From NCBI GenBank assembly GCA_964482435.1, contig CAYZXL010000096.1, positions 1-12,755 on the forward strand: a DNA stretch of 12,755 nucleotides, read 5' to 3'. This DNA comes from CAYZXL01 sp964482435. GTDB taxonomy: Bacteria > Auribacterota > JABMQX01. Position numbers and translations under genes: made by a program. The notes under the pieces were generated by a model. It saw nothing but the letters and a program-made list of their open reading frames with translations, had not been told where the DNA came from and made no database searches. Shown piece by piece: positions 1-6,741 of this stretch (positions are counted from its first letter, which is position 1; the number at the start of each line of letters is the position of its first letter).

Positions 1-3000
1 AAGAGTAGAGTTGTCCTCCCTCCCAGTTCCCCCAGACAATGCAATTCCGGATGATGCCCTTGCACGAAGCAAGCCCTCCTCCACTTTTGGCTGCCGAGTT
101 GCCGGCGATGGTGTTGTTCTGGACCGTCCCCTGGCATGCCAATAAGCCTCCGCCGTTCTCACTGGCTGAGTTTCCAAGGATGATGTTGTTACAGATGACG
201 CCGTTACAATTGGCTAGCCCGCCGCCAACGCCAGCCGCGTTGTTAGAGACGGTATTGTTTATGATTTCGCCCTGACAACTGCTCAGCCCACCGCCAGTAA
301 CAGCCGTGTTTCCGGTGATTGTATTGTCTTGGATTTTGCCATTGCACCAAGACAGCCCCCCACCCTCCTGACCGACCGAATTCCCTGAGATCGTGTTGTT
401 CTGGATCGTGCCGTCGCAATACCAAAGTCCGCCTCCATGGTACTCTGCCGAATTTCCAGAGAGGAGGCAGTCCCGGATCGTAGCGTGCGTGTGGTGATAG
501 TCAGTCCCACCGCAGATCCCGCCTCCGGACTCCGCCTTGCCATTCCGAATGGTGAATCCTGAGAGCACACAGGTACCATTCTCTGAGCCGTTGAACTTGA
601 CGACGGTATCCTTTTGGCTGCCATCGATAATCGTACTCTCAACGACGGCTTGGTCAAGAGGATCGGTGCTGCGGAGCACGATGTTCTTCCCGTTGAAAGT
701 GATATTCTCGAAATAGATTCCTTGCTTAACGACGACACTCCCGCCATCGGGTGCACCGTTTATCCCTTCTTGAATGGTCTTGAATGCCGTTCCCCACGTG
801 GTTCCATCGCCGGAGTTGGGCACGGAACAGTCAACGTACCACGACGATGGAGCCACTCTTGGGTCGGAATTCCATAGGTATTCGGCTAAATTTGGGATGA
901 GATCGCTGTCCGCGTCATCGTTCGCGTTCTGGTCAAGTTTGCCGAAATGCGATATTTCCCAATCATCGGGGAGACCATCGCCGTCTGTATCCGGGGATTT
1001 AGAAGTAGCTTCAGGCGTGTTGCCGTAGGCGCCCATGTCAATTCGGCCTCCGTTCGGCTGGGGTTCCTGGGAAAAGTCGGAGGCAGGGTCGCCTGCGTCT
1101 ATGCAAGGGGACCAGCTTTTCAGATGATAGTTGCCTTTGGCCGGACTCACAAAGTAAGGGAAATAGTCAATGTTCCCCTCCCCGCGGTCTGTCCACCCCT
1201 CGATACAACAGTACCAGGGCTGGCAGCAGTTCCCAAGCTGGCTTACGCCCTGATTTCCCCAGATGATGCAATTCCGAATTGTGCTGCCGGAGTAATCAAG
1301 CCCGCCGCCTCCTTCGTCAGCCGAGTTCCCGACGATCGTGTTGTTTATAATAGGACCTCGGCAATTGGAAAGCCCGCCACCTTCCTTCCCTGCCAAGTTC
1401 CCCGAGATGACATTGTTCTGGATTGTGCCTTTGCAATCGTATAGCCCACCGCCGCAACCCTTAGCCGAATTTGCAGATACGGTATTATTCTCGATTGTGC
1501 CGTAGCAGCCGAACAGGCCCCCGCCGGCTCCGGCTGAGTTCCCGAAGATGGTGTTGCCACGTATCGTTCCGTCACAAATCGCTAGCCCTCCCCCAGAACT
1601 AGATGTGTTCCCACAAATTGTGTTGTTTTGGATGAGACCGTTGCAGAAGGCCACCCCGCCGCCATTATACCCATACACGGTGAGCGAATTTCCGATAATC
1701 ACATTGTGCTGTATTGTGGCGTAGCTACGGTACTCCTGGCTCCCGCCACAAATTCCCCCGCCATTTTCAGCCTTTCCATTCCTGATAGTAAACCCCGATA
1801 ATACGCAAGTCTTGTTCTCGGTGGCGTCGAACGTAACGACGGATCCCGTTTGATTACCATCGATGATCGTGCTGGCCACGATGTCCGCATCTGACGGATC
1901 ACTGCTGCTCAGGACGACGTTCTTGCCACCGAAATTGATGTTTTCCATGTAAACACCCGGGTAAACTACGATCTCGTCTCCACTATCGGAATCAGACAAA
2001 GCTGCTTGGATTGAGATGTACCAAGCATTTTTTGTCTCGTTGTTCACACGGCCCTCCGCGGCCGAGGTGGGGTTCCGCCCATAAAGATATTCGGTGATGT
2101 TGGGGATGGAATCGCCGTCGGGGTCAGCAGTACCGTCCTCCTCAAGGCCGCCAAACCAATGAATTTCCCAATCGTCGGGGAGACCATCGCCGTCTGTATC
2201 GGGGGATTTAGAAGTAGCCTCAGGCGTGTTGCCATAGGCGCCCATGTCAATTCGGCCTCCGTTCGGCTGGGGTTCCTGGGAAAAGTCGGAGGCGGGATCG
2301 CCAGCATCTATGCACGGAGACCAACTCTTGAGGTGATAATCACCCTGGGCGGTATCCACAAAGTAAGGGAAATAGTCAATGTTCCCCTCACCGCCACCTG
2401 TCCATCCCTCAATGCAGGAATAAGTCGGCACGCTGCAAGAGTAGAGTTGTCCTCCCTCCCAGTTCCCCCAAACAATGCAGTTACGGATAGTGCCGGCGCA
2501 ATTAGATAGACCGGCGCCTGAATTTCCGACGACCGTGTTGCTTTCGATTGTGACGCCGCAACGGAACAGCCCCCCGCCCCCTTCACGGGTAACCACATTT
2601 CCCGAAATAATGTTCTTTCGGATTGTTCCATTGCAGTCCGCAAGCCCGCCGCCGCCATATTCCGCCGCGCTGCCATTGATCGTGTTGTTCTCGATCAGAC
2701 CGTTGCAGAATTTCACCCCCCCACCATACCTGCTGGAATTTTCAGTAATCACATTGAGCTGTATTGTGGCGTAGGTGTGCTGGTCCGGGCTCCCGCCGCA
2801 AATTCCCCCAACATATTGACCTTTGCCGTTCCTGATAGTGAACCCCGACAACACGCAGGTTTTGTTCTCTGTGCCGGCGAATGTAACAACCGATCCCGTT
2901 TGGTTGCCATCAACGATAGTGTTAGCCACAACGTCAGCGTCGAGAGGATCGGTGCTGCGAAGAATAATGTTCCTGCCCTTGAACTTAATGTTCTCAACGT

Positions 3001-3205
3001 AGGTCCCCCGTCCGACGATAACGGTATCGCCGTTGGACGCCGCATCAATGCCCTCTTGAATTGTCTTGAGAGCCGTCGCCCAGGCCTTTCCGTCTCCGGA
3101 CGCGGAGACGGAGCCATCCACGTACCAGGTTGTGCCGTGCACGGCTGAGGGATTTGAAGCAACAAAAGAAAGGAACATGGCAAGAAGAAATGGTCTGGCA
3201 GACAT
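1..3205 (-). CDS. Large secreted tandem right-handed parallel beta-helix protein (3' end outside window)
   Basis: Open from ATG at 3205 to the left edge, at least 1068 codons, with no stop found when I read the frame through. The start has a purine-rich ribosome site (AGGAAGGGGG) 6-7 nt upstream. Residues 1-24 form a signal peptide (hydrophobic FLLAMFLSFVA, likely cleavage after AVHG), so the product is exported. Three tandem units begin near residues 27, 395 and 789, each opening with a WY-containing strand and a KTIQEGI-like helix-cap segment. Each then has 20-26-residue coils of the type C-N-G-T-I-x-N-N-T-I-x-G-N-S-A-x-x-G-G-G-L, typical of right-handed beta-helix proteins. Units 1 and 2 end with a spacer carrying DTDGDGLPDDWEI (residues 336 and 739), a calcium-binding, thrombospondin-3-like loop. 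Such proteins are usually surface or secreted adhesins or carbohydrate-active proteins. No catalytic site could be identified, and the anchor or sorting domain lies outside the window. Confidence 0.87.
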   Translation of the reverse strand, partial: MSARPFLLAMFLSFVASNPSAVHGTTWYVDGSVSASGDGKAWATALKTIQEGIDAASNGDTVIVGRGTYVENIKFKGRNIILRSTDPLDADVVANTIVDGNQTGSVVTFAGTENKTCVLSGFTIRNGKGQYVGGICGGSPDQHTYATIQLNVITENSSRYGGGVKFCNGLIENNTINGSAAEYGGGGLADCNGTIRKNIISGNVVTREGGGGLFRCGVTIESNTVVGNSGAGLSNCAGTIRNCIVWGNWEGGQLYSCSVPTYSCIEGWTGGGEGNIDYFPYFVDTAQGDYHLKSWSPCIDAGDPASDFSQEPQPNGGRIDMGAYGNTPEATSKSPDTDGDGLPDDWEIHWFGGLEEDGTADPDGDSIPNITEYLYGRNPTSAAEGRVNNETKNAWYISIQAALSDSDSGDEIVVYPGVYMENINFGGKNVVLSSSDPSDADIVASTIIDGNQTGSVVTFDATENKTCVLSGFTIRNGKAENGGGICGGSQEYRSYATIQHNVIIGNSLTVYGYNGGGVAFCNGLIQNNTICGNTSSSGGGLAICDGTIRGNTIFGNSAGAGGGLFGCYGTIENNTVSANSAKGCGGGLYDCKGTIQNNVISGNLAGKEGGGLSNCRGPIINNTIVGNSADEGGGGLDYSGSTIRNCIIWGNQGVSQLGNCCQPWYCCIEGWTDRGEGNIDYFPYFVSPAKGNYHLKSWSPCIDAGDPASDFSQEPQPNGGRIDMGAYGNTPEATSKSPDTDGDGLPDDWEISHFGKLDQNANDDADSDLIPNLAEYLWNSDPRVAPSSWYVDCSVPNSGDGTTWGTAFKTIQEGINGAPDGGSVVVKQGIYFENITFNGKNIVLRSTDPLDQAVVESTIIDGSQKDTVVKFNGSENGTCVLSGFTIRNGKAESGGGICGGTDYHHTHATIRDCLLSGNSAEYHGGGLWYCDGTIQNNTISGNSVGQEGGGLSWCNGKIQDNTITGNTAVTGGGLSSCQGEIINNTVSNNAAGVGGGLANCNGVICNNIILGNSASENGGGLLACQGTVQNNTIAGNSAAKSGGGLASCKGIIRNCIVWGNWEGGQLYS
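948..1200 (-). repeat. Near-identical internal DNA repeat, copy 2 (end of beta-helix unit 2)
   Basis: This stretch matches 2157-2409 at a constant offset of 1209 bp (403 codons). Only scattered base changes are visible from the DWEI / DTDGDG segment through GAYGNTPEA and up to CIDAGDPASD. It is part of the beta-helix gene and encodes the inter-unit spacer with its calcium loop. Identity here is much higher than in the coil regions of the same units. Confidence 0.9.
2157..2409 (-). repeat. Near-identical internal DNA repeat, copy 1 (end of beta-helix unit 1)
   Basis: Partner of 948-1200 within the same coding frame. In addition, 2437-2486, just to its right, is almost identical to bases 1-50 of the window (offset 2436 bp, 812 codons). 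That predicts another copy of this spacer just beyond the left edge. Confidence 0.9.
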
Positions 3206-3264
3206 TGCTTTACCCCCTTCCTGATTTCGAGAGGTTGACGACAAACCTCATTCTTGATGGCGAA

Positions 3265-3293
3265 AGAATACCGCGCAGCCAACGGACTATCAA
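3265..3293 (-). promoter_or_regulatory. Predicted housekeeping-type promoter of the beta-helix gene
   Basis: On the minus strand there is TTGATA (3288-3293), a 17-bp spacer, then TATTCT (3265-3270), about 60 bp before the ATG at 3205. This fits -35/-10 elements (5/6 and 4/6 consensus matches). The remainder of 3206-3443 shows no gene. Confidence 0.4.
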
Positions 3294-3443
3294 GAAATTT
3301 GACCCAATGACCTCCCTCTCTTGACGTCGCAAGTCAGACCGCGATCGGGTGGGAATCTATCCCTCCCCTCTCAGTGCCCTCTCGCGGACCCTCGCTTGTC
3401 CCTTCCGCGTCTTCGCCACCCCGTCCCCTTCATCCCCTTGCCG

Positions 3444-3803
3444 TCAACTCTCGCACTTCTCCCTCTTCTCTTCCATCCGCTCCCACCGCCTCTTCTCTCC
3501 TTCGCCCCACTCAACTCCCGTCATCTCTCTCATCTCTTCTTCAAGCTTCGCCATCCGCTGCCTTGCCTTTGTGGCTGTTTCGTCATCCCTTTGTCCAAGG
3601 ACAAGAAGAATGTCTGAAACCGTCTTCCAAAAGAACCCTTCCTCTACCTTGATGTCCGCCTCGAGATGATCCTGCAATCGAAACGATGGCGGCACATCGC
3701 TTCTCTCCTCCTGTTCCCGCAGCCTCTGCCATTCCAACAGCTCGCCCATCCGCTTGATGCTTGCCCTGAGCTCTCTCAAGCCAATCTCGATTTGCTCTTT
3801 CAT
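3444..3803 (-). CDS. Cassette gene B, copy 1: small coiled-coil protein of unknown function
   Basis: A 119-aa protein I do not recognise. It is highly charged with two predicted amphipathic helical stretches: residues 5-34 (IGLRELRASIKRMGELLEW followed by a K/R/E/Q-rich run) and about 58-95 (FWKTVSDILLVLG, then a heptad-like MAKLEEEMREM). A short PPSFRLQD link lies between them. It has no signal peptide or membrane segment and is probably cytoplasmic. Copy 2 (6136-6435) matches along its whole length at roughly three quarters of positions; copy 3 (9745-9890) matches only the first 48 residues. This copy runs about 24 residues past the end of copy 2 with a low-complexity E/R/K tail, so the tail may not be functional. 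It starts 38 nt after gene A and has no Shine-Dalgarno sequence. The repeated pairing with gene A suggests partners or a co-regulated unit; a toxin-antitoxin role is possible but unproved. Confidence 0.7.
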   Translation of the reverse strand: MKEQIEIGLRELRASIKRMGELLEWQRLREQEERSDVPPSFRLQDHLEADIKVEEGFFWKTVSDILLVLGQRDDETATKARQRMAKLEEEMREMTGVEWGEGEKRRWERMEEKREKCES

Positions 3804-3841
3804 CTACAAGCGAGGCTTTGCGTCCTTAAAAACCCTCCGCT
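3804..3841 (-). promoter_or_regulatory. Conserved 38-bp A-B spacer, copy 1
   Basis: Exactly 38 bp separates the stop of A from the ATG of B in all three cassettes. Each spacer carries TTTTTAA on the minus strand exactly 22 nt before the B start (here 3826-3832). No Shine-Dalgarno sequence precedes B. This copy has diverged most in the half nearest B. Confidence 0.5.
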
Positions 3842-4030
3842 TCAGTATCCGCTGTTGCCATAATAATCGTCCATTTTCCACTCGTCGCCATATCCTTGTT
3901 CCTTGCTCTCATCAGTTTCCTCAAATCTCTCCAGCATCTCCACGACGTTTCTGTCGATTGACCTCACGCTTCTCAAGATTTGTTCGAGCGTTTCTTTCTT
4001 CTCGTCCTGTGATTCTTTCTTTGGTGTCAT
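3842..4030 (-). CDS. Cassette gene A, copy 1: 62-aa conserved small protein of unknown function
   Basis: A 62-aa protein I do not recognise. The N-terminus is Lys/Glu-rich, the centre is an amphipathic helix (ILRSVRSIDRNVVEMLER, identical in all three copies), and the tail is acidic and aromatic (DEWKMDDYYGNSGY). All three copies are exactly 62 aa when the MT-start is used. I therefore take the ATG at 4030 rather than the in-frame ATG at 4057, which lies in less conserved sequence. There is no Shine-Dalgarno sequence. An AT-rich box lies 24 nt before the ATG. Gene B follows after 38 bp. Protein-level conservation with mainly conservative changes (about ten differences from copy 3) argues that this is translated and under selection. 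Confidence 0.72.
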   Translation of the reverse strand: MTPKKESQDEKKETLEQILRSVRSIDRNVVEMLERFEETDESKEQGYGDEWKMDDYYGNSGY

Positions 4031-4078
4031 TCTGAAGAGACAACGAAGGAAGAGCATTTAAGGTTTGTGGTTGGTGGG
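4031..4078 (-). promoter_or_regulatory. Conserved leader upstream of gene A, copy 1
   Basis: About 45 bp that aligns with the sequence before A2 and A3. It is pyrimidine-rich on the coding strand, with the core CCTTCGTTGTC and an AT-rich box (here TTAAATG, 4055-4061) exactly 24 nt before the ATG. Similarity fades to the right near 4078, which I take as the cassette edge. Confidence 0.45.
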
Positions 4079-4246
4079 CTATCTGAGCGTTTCACCAAGT
4101 ATGCTGGAGAGACGGAGAAGAATCCCAACAGGATTCTCGGTCAGCAGGAGATATGTGACGCTACCCTTTCCTTGAGCACCCCAAGCACCGCCAATTGGCT
4201 TCCCAAGGTCCAAATGCCGCCCGAACCCGTTCAGTTTATCTGTTAG
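4067..4246 (+). CDS. Possible 59-aa small protein or 3' fragment of a lost gene
   Basis: A plus-strand reading frame from GTG at 4067 to TAG at 4244-4246 with ordinary protein composition (…SERFTKYAGETEKNPNRIL… ending PPEPVQFIC). AAGG lies 4 nt before the GTG, so translation is possible. No ATG exists in the frame, and the frame begins exactly where the conserved cassette leader stops. It may therefore be the tail of a gene whose 5' part was replaced by the cassette. It overlaps the end of ORF392 by 4 bases, convergently. No family was recognised. Confidence 0.25.
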   Translation: MVGGLSERFTKYAGETEKNPNRILGQQEICDATLSLSTPSTANWLPKVQMPPEPVQFIC

Positions 4247-5421
4247 CCCTCCTCCTCTTTCTTTGACCACTGAGTTCGGCTCTTCTCGGCCAACTCGCTC
4301 ATGAGATAGAACCACTGGAAAGACTTTCGTTTCTTTCTTGCCACAGGCCGGACAATAGTCTCTTCGGTAGCTTTTTGGAGCGGAGTACCAAATACGGGGA
4401 TGAATCCAAGAGGTGCTGTTATGTAGGAAACGAGTTTCCGGAACTTCCCCACGCTTTGTTCTACGCGAAGGACTTCCCCCAAGACGCGCCTGGCGAATTG
4501 CTCGTCGAATTTGACTTCGTTGCTTGCCGCCCTGTTCACCTGTTCTCTCAGGGCCTGGATACGATCGTCCTTCAATGCGCGAATCACGTTCTCCGGCTGC
4601 CAGAACGTGAATTCCGGGAAAGAAACCTCGAACAGGCGCTTTATGCTTTCCATATGTTTCGCCTTCGGGGGGCCTTCCTGCGCCACACGCAGGAATTTCT
4701 CCCTATAAAACGGAAGAAAGTCGCTCCAGTCGTAGAAGCCCGCTTGAAGCGATGCACTGAGGAGCAGGTTAGCGTTGACGTAAGATAGATACTTCGAAAG
4801 CCCCCGCCGGAGCGCATCTCGATACTCGCGTCTCCGTCTCTTTGTCGAGGACTCTAAGGCTACATGTAAGAGGAGGTCAAAGTTGGCGGCACCATGAACT
4901 GCGGGCATAAGTGTGTCGTGCAACCAATGAATGCCAGTGAGCCGTGCCTCTTCACCCTTCTTACCGGCTTTCTGGCTCAGCGCAGAAAACATTTTCTGTC
5001 CGAAACGTCCACGCATTGATTTCATAAAGTCCCGCCAGATTGCCAAAGATTGCTTCATAGCCGGCACCCACAGGTCCAGCTCCTTCAAGTCCGTCTCCAG
5101 CATCACTTCAAGCGTCGACCGGTTCTTTTGGATGATGAAATCGAAATTCTCCAATCGTATAAGTCCTTCGTCGTGCAGGAGTCTTACCATCCGCGCCATC
5201 GCGCCAAAAGACCAGTCATGTTCCCGCTCGGAGACCAGAAGATCGTAAGTCTTCCGATCCAAAATGATGCGGTCCGCCAAAAGCAGGATCGCGTAATCCG
5301 GCATAAATGGTTGTGTCGCCTCTGACATTGACACAGGGGGCATCCGAGAGAAGATGCCAACTTCTTCCGTATCGTGGTCCTGAAGATGGGAAACACCAAA
5401 AGATGTGAGTATCAGTTCCAT
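4243..5421 (-). CDS. Unrecognised 392-aa, mostly helical protein
   Basis: ATG at 5421 is preceded by GAGGG with about 8 nt spacing, a good ribosome site. I do not recognise the family. The N-terminal 20-110 region (ILLLADRIILDRKTYDLL, then MARMVRLLHDEGLIRLENFD) looks like an alpha/beta opening. The middle, about residues 110-290, is helical and rich in Arg/Lys and aromatic residues. Near the C-terminus (about 335-350) lies a hydrophobic stretch, SYITAPLGFIPVFGTP, which could be a buried helical hairpin or a membrane-contact segment. The tail is basic then acidic. No signal peptide and no catalytic motif were seen. It is a single-gene unit between cassette A1 (212 bp downstream) and degraded DNA upstream. 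Its place among YaaC-like and RecB-like genes suggests accessory or defence cargo; that is inference from position only. Confidence 0.75.
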   Translation of the reverse strand: MELILTSFGVSHLQDHDTEEVGIFSRMPPVSMSEATQPFMPDYAILLLADRIILDRKTYDLLVSEREHDWSFGAMARMVRLLHDEGLIRLENFDFIIQKNRSTLEVMLETDLKELDLWVPAMKQSLAIWRDFMKSMRGRFGQKMFSALSQKAGKKGEEARLTGIHWLHDTLMPAVHGAANFDLLLHVALESSTKRRRREYRDALRRGLSKYLSYVNANLLLSASLQAGFYDWSDFLPFYREKFLRVAQEGPPKAKHMESIKRLFEVSFPEFTFWQPENVIRALKDDRIQALREQVNRAASNEVKFDEQFARRVLGEVLRVEQSVGKFRKLVSYITAPLGFIPVFGTPLQKATEETIVRPVARKKRKSFQWFYLMSELAEKSRTQWSKKEEEG

Positions 5422-5494
5422 TCTTCAGCCCTCGTTTCTGGTCTTCTTGGGTTGCAAACCTGCATTGGCCATCTATAGTGCGGTTTCCTCCTGA

Positions 5495-5829
5495 GTGATC
5501 CTGTCAGACGACGTAACGGATATTGAATCCACATTCCTTATGACTCTTTCTCGGTTAGAAGTCAAGCCACTGGAGAGAGCCTTCGCCTCCGGGATAAAGG
5601 AACTGACCGAGACCGGGTCGGGAGGGATGACCAAGCCACAAAAACCTGAGTCGGTCTGTCTACAATCCTGAGCAGCGTCTCCATTTTGGGAGAGTTCGTT
5701 AGCCAAGGTGGGAATAAATTGCGAGTAGCTTTGCTTGACGCAGCCATCAAGGATACAGACACTATGGAACAGCAAAGGGGAGGATTTGACGGCAGGGAGT
5801 TAGCCCTCTCTCCCTTTCCCCATTCGTGA
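5495..5829 (+). pseudogene. Plus-strand coding remnant, apparently frameshifted
   Basis: Two overlapping plus-strand frames look like parts of one protein. The first runs from GTG at 5495 to TGA at 5669-5671 (58 codons, containing TFLMTLSRLEVKPLERAF and SGIKELTETG). The second is open from 5650 to TGA at 5827-5829 (containing SILGEFVSQGGNKLRVALLD and KDTDTMEQQRGGFDGREL). A shift near 5645-5652 would join them. Minus-strand frames over the same bases look like antisense shadows, rich in Ser, Arg and Cys. No ribosome site precedes the GTG. The family is unknown. It may be two small ORFs or chance; I favour decayed debris. Confidence 0.3.
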
Positions 5830-6135
5830 GAAACTCTCGTTAGTTTGCACTTTGGGGCCCGCACGACCTTGCCCCGAAGGCTGGGCCAAGTCTTAACTTA
5901 GAATCTGGGCTCAGCCCTCACGGAAAAAAGGCAAGATGCGGTGAGCCGTGCACGAAGGAGTGGCCGCTCGGTTTCCCCAACCTTTTGTCGCCAACTCCCC
6001 CCCATCTCCCGTCCAATCCGACAAGCCGCTCCCTCGCCCTTTATCCCCTTGTTGTCATCTCCCTCTTCTCAACAGGATCGTGCCCGCCCACCGATCTCCC
6101 CAGTACCGCAGGCACTCTTCAACAGCCCACGGGTT
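5830..6135. other. Gene-free stretch with GC-rich hairpins and C/T-rich DNA
   Basis: No convincing gene. Hairpin-forming segments include 5868-5890 (CTTGCCC paired with GGGCCAAG, one bulge) and 5907-5917 (GGGC-TCA-GCCC). They are followed by A-rich sequence and another GC-rich segment at 5938-5975. From about 5980 the plus strand is very pyrimidine-rich. This resembles the sequence downstream of B1 (shared ATCCCCTTG near 3430 and 6045) and the B relic region (shared AGCCGCTCCCTC near 6025 and 8070). Confidence 0.35.
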
Positions 6136-6435
6136 TCATTCCCTTCTCGTCATCTCCCTCATCTCGCTCTCAAGCTTCGCCATCTGCTGCCTTGCTTTCC
6201 TGACTGTCGCGTCGTCCCTCTTCCCCAGCACATCCTGAATCTCGAACGCCGTCTTCCAGAACACGCCTTCCTCGATCTTGATATCCGCTTCAAGCCGATC
6301 CTGCAATCGAAACGATGGCGGCGTTCTTCTTCCTTTCTCCTCTTGCCTTTGTAGTTTCTGCCATTCCAACAACTCGCCCATCCGCTTGATGCTCGCCCTC
6401 AGCTCCCTCAACCCAACCTCGATCTGGTTTGTCAT
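6136..6435 (-). CDS. Cassette gene B, copy 2: 99-aa coiled-coil protein of unknown function
   Basis: Probably the most intact B copy: 99 aa, ending soon after the shared MREMT. It has the same layout as copy 1. The first helix (VGLRELRASIKRMGELLEW) is followed by a charged linker, PPSFRLQDRLEADIKIEEGV, a hydrophobic turn starting FWKTAFEI, and a second amphipathic helix ending KLESEMREM. It starts 38 bp after A2, without a Shine-Dalgarno sequence. Changes relative to copy 1 are mostly conservative and the frame is intact, supporting a real protein. Probable cytoplasmic helical bundle or coiled coil, partner unknown. Confidence 0.72.
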   Translation of the reverse strand: MTNQIEVGLRELRASIKRMGELLEWQKLQRQEEKGRRTPPSFRLQDRLEADIKIEEGVFWKTAFEIQDVLGKRDDATVRKARQQMAKLESEMREMTRRE

Positions 6436-6473
6436 CTACGTTGGAAGCTTTCCTGCCTTAAAAACCTTCCGCT
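6436..6473 (-). promoter_or_regulatory. Conserved 38-bp A-B spacer, copy 2
   Basis: Contains TTTTTAA (minus strand; 6458-6464) 22 nt before the B start and the near-palindrome GGAAGCTTTCC (6443-6453), which is shared with copy 3. It could be an operator or a promoter for B. Confidence 0.5.
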
Positions 6474-6662
6474 TCAGCACCCGTTGTTCCCGTATAACTC
6501 ATCTGCTTTCCACTCGTCGTCGTATCCTCGTTCCTTGCTCTCGTCAGCTTCCTCAAATCTCTCCAACATCTCCACAACGTTTCTGTCAATCGACCTCACG
6601 CTTCTCAAGATTTCTTCGAGCGTTTCTTTCTTCTCGTCTTGTGGTTTTCTTTGTGCTGTCAT
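6474..6662 (-). CDS. Cassette gene A, copy 2: 62-aa conserved small protein of unknown function
   Basis: Same length and the same invariant helix (ILRSVRSIDRNVVEMLER) as A1 and A3. The N-terminus (MTAQRKPQDEKK) and acidic tail (DEWKADELYGNNGC) are more diverged, about 14 differences from A1. No Shine-Dalgarno sequence; AT box TTAAAAA lies 24 nt before the ATG. It is 79 bp downstream of the YaaC-like gene on the same strand, so read-through from that gene is possible as well as transcription from its own leader. Confidence 0.72.
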   Translation of the reverse strand: MTAQRKPQDEKKETLEEILRSVRSIDRNVVEMLERFEEADESKERGYDDEWKADELYGNNGC

Positions 6663-6710
6663 TCTGAAAGGACTACGAAGGCTGGGTTTTTAAGGTTTGC
6701 GGTTTGTGGG
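6663..6710 (-). promoter_or_regulatory. Conserved leader upstream of gene A, copy 2
   Basis: Aligns with 4031-4078 and 10118-10160. On the coding strand it reads CGCAAACCTTAAAAACCC, then CCTTCGTAGTC, then the ATG, with the AT box at 6687-6693. It sits in the 79-bp gap after the YaaC-like stop codon. Confidence 0.45.
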
Positions 6711-6741
6711 GAAGGGATGCTCTGTAATGGGAGGCTACTGA

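Larger units (their letters stand above)
3400..4078 (-). repeat. A-B cassette, copy 1 (approximate extent)
   Basis: Dispersed repeat made of the leader, gene A, 38-bp spacer, gene B and a C/T-rich tail beyond B. The edges are estimates from where similarity to copies 2 and 3 fades. Confidence 0.6.
5990..6710 (-). repeat. A-B cassette, copy 2 (approximate extent)
   Basis: Full copy between the degraded region and the YaaC-like gene. The tail beyond B2 shares short blocks with the tails of copy 1 and the 8047 relic. Confidence 0.6.

Noticed and set aside
1..3100. Regular short repeats that could suggest a CRISPR or DNA-level repeat array
   Set aside because: The periodicity is in codons of one open frame and encodes beta-helix coils; the units vary as protein repeats do.
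3321..3669. Several overlapping plus-strand frames rich in Ser, Pro and Leu
   Set aside because: They arise from pyrimidine-rich DNA opposite gene B and its tail; the minus-strand frame is the one conserved between copies.
4375..5325. Plus-strand frames of 137 and 91-105 codons
   Set aside because: They are antisense shadows of the 392-aa gene, which has a good start site and protein-like composition.
5562..5864. 100-codon minus-strand frame
   Set aside because: Composition rich in Ser, Arg and Cys; the plus-strand frames over the same bases look more protein-like.
5943..5975. Resemblance to group II intron domain V (GAGCCG … CGGTTT, about 33 nt)
   Set aside because: The outer stem fits but the inner stem and GNRA loop do not pair cleanly, and no reverse transcriptase frame lies nearby.
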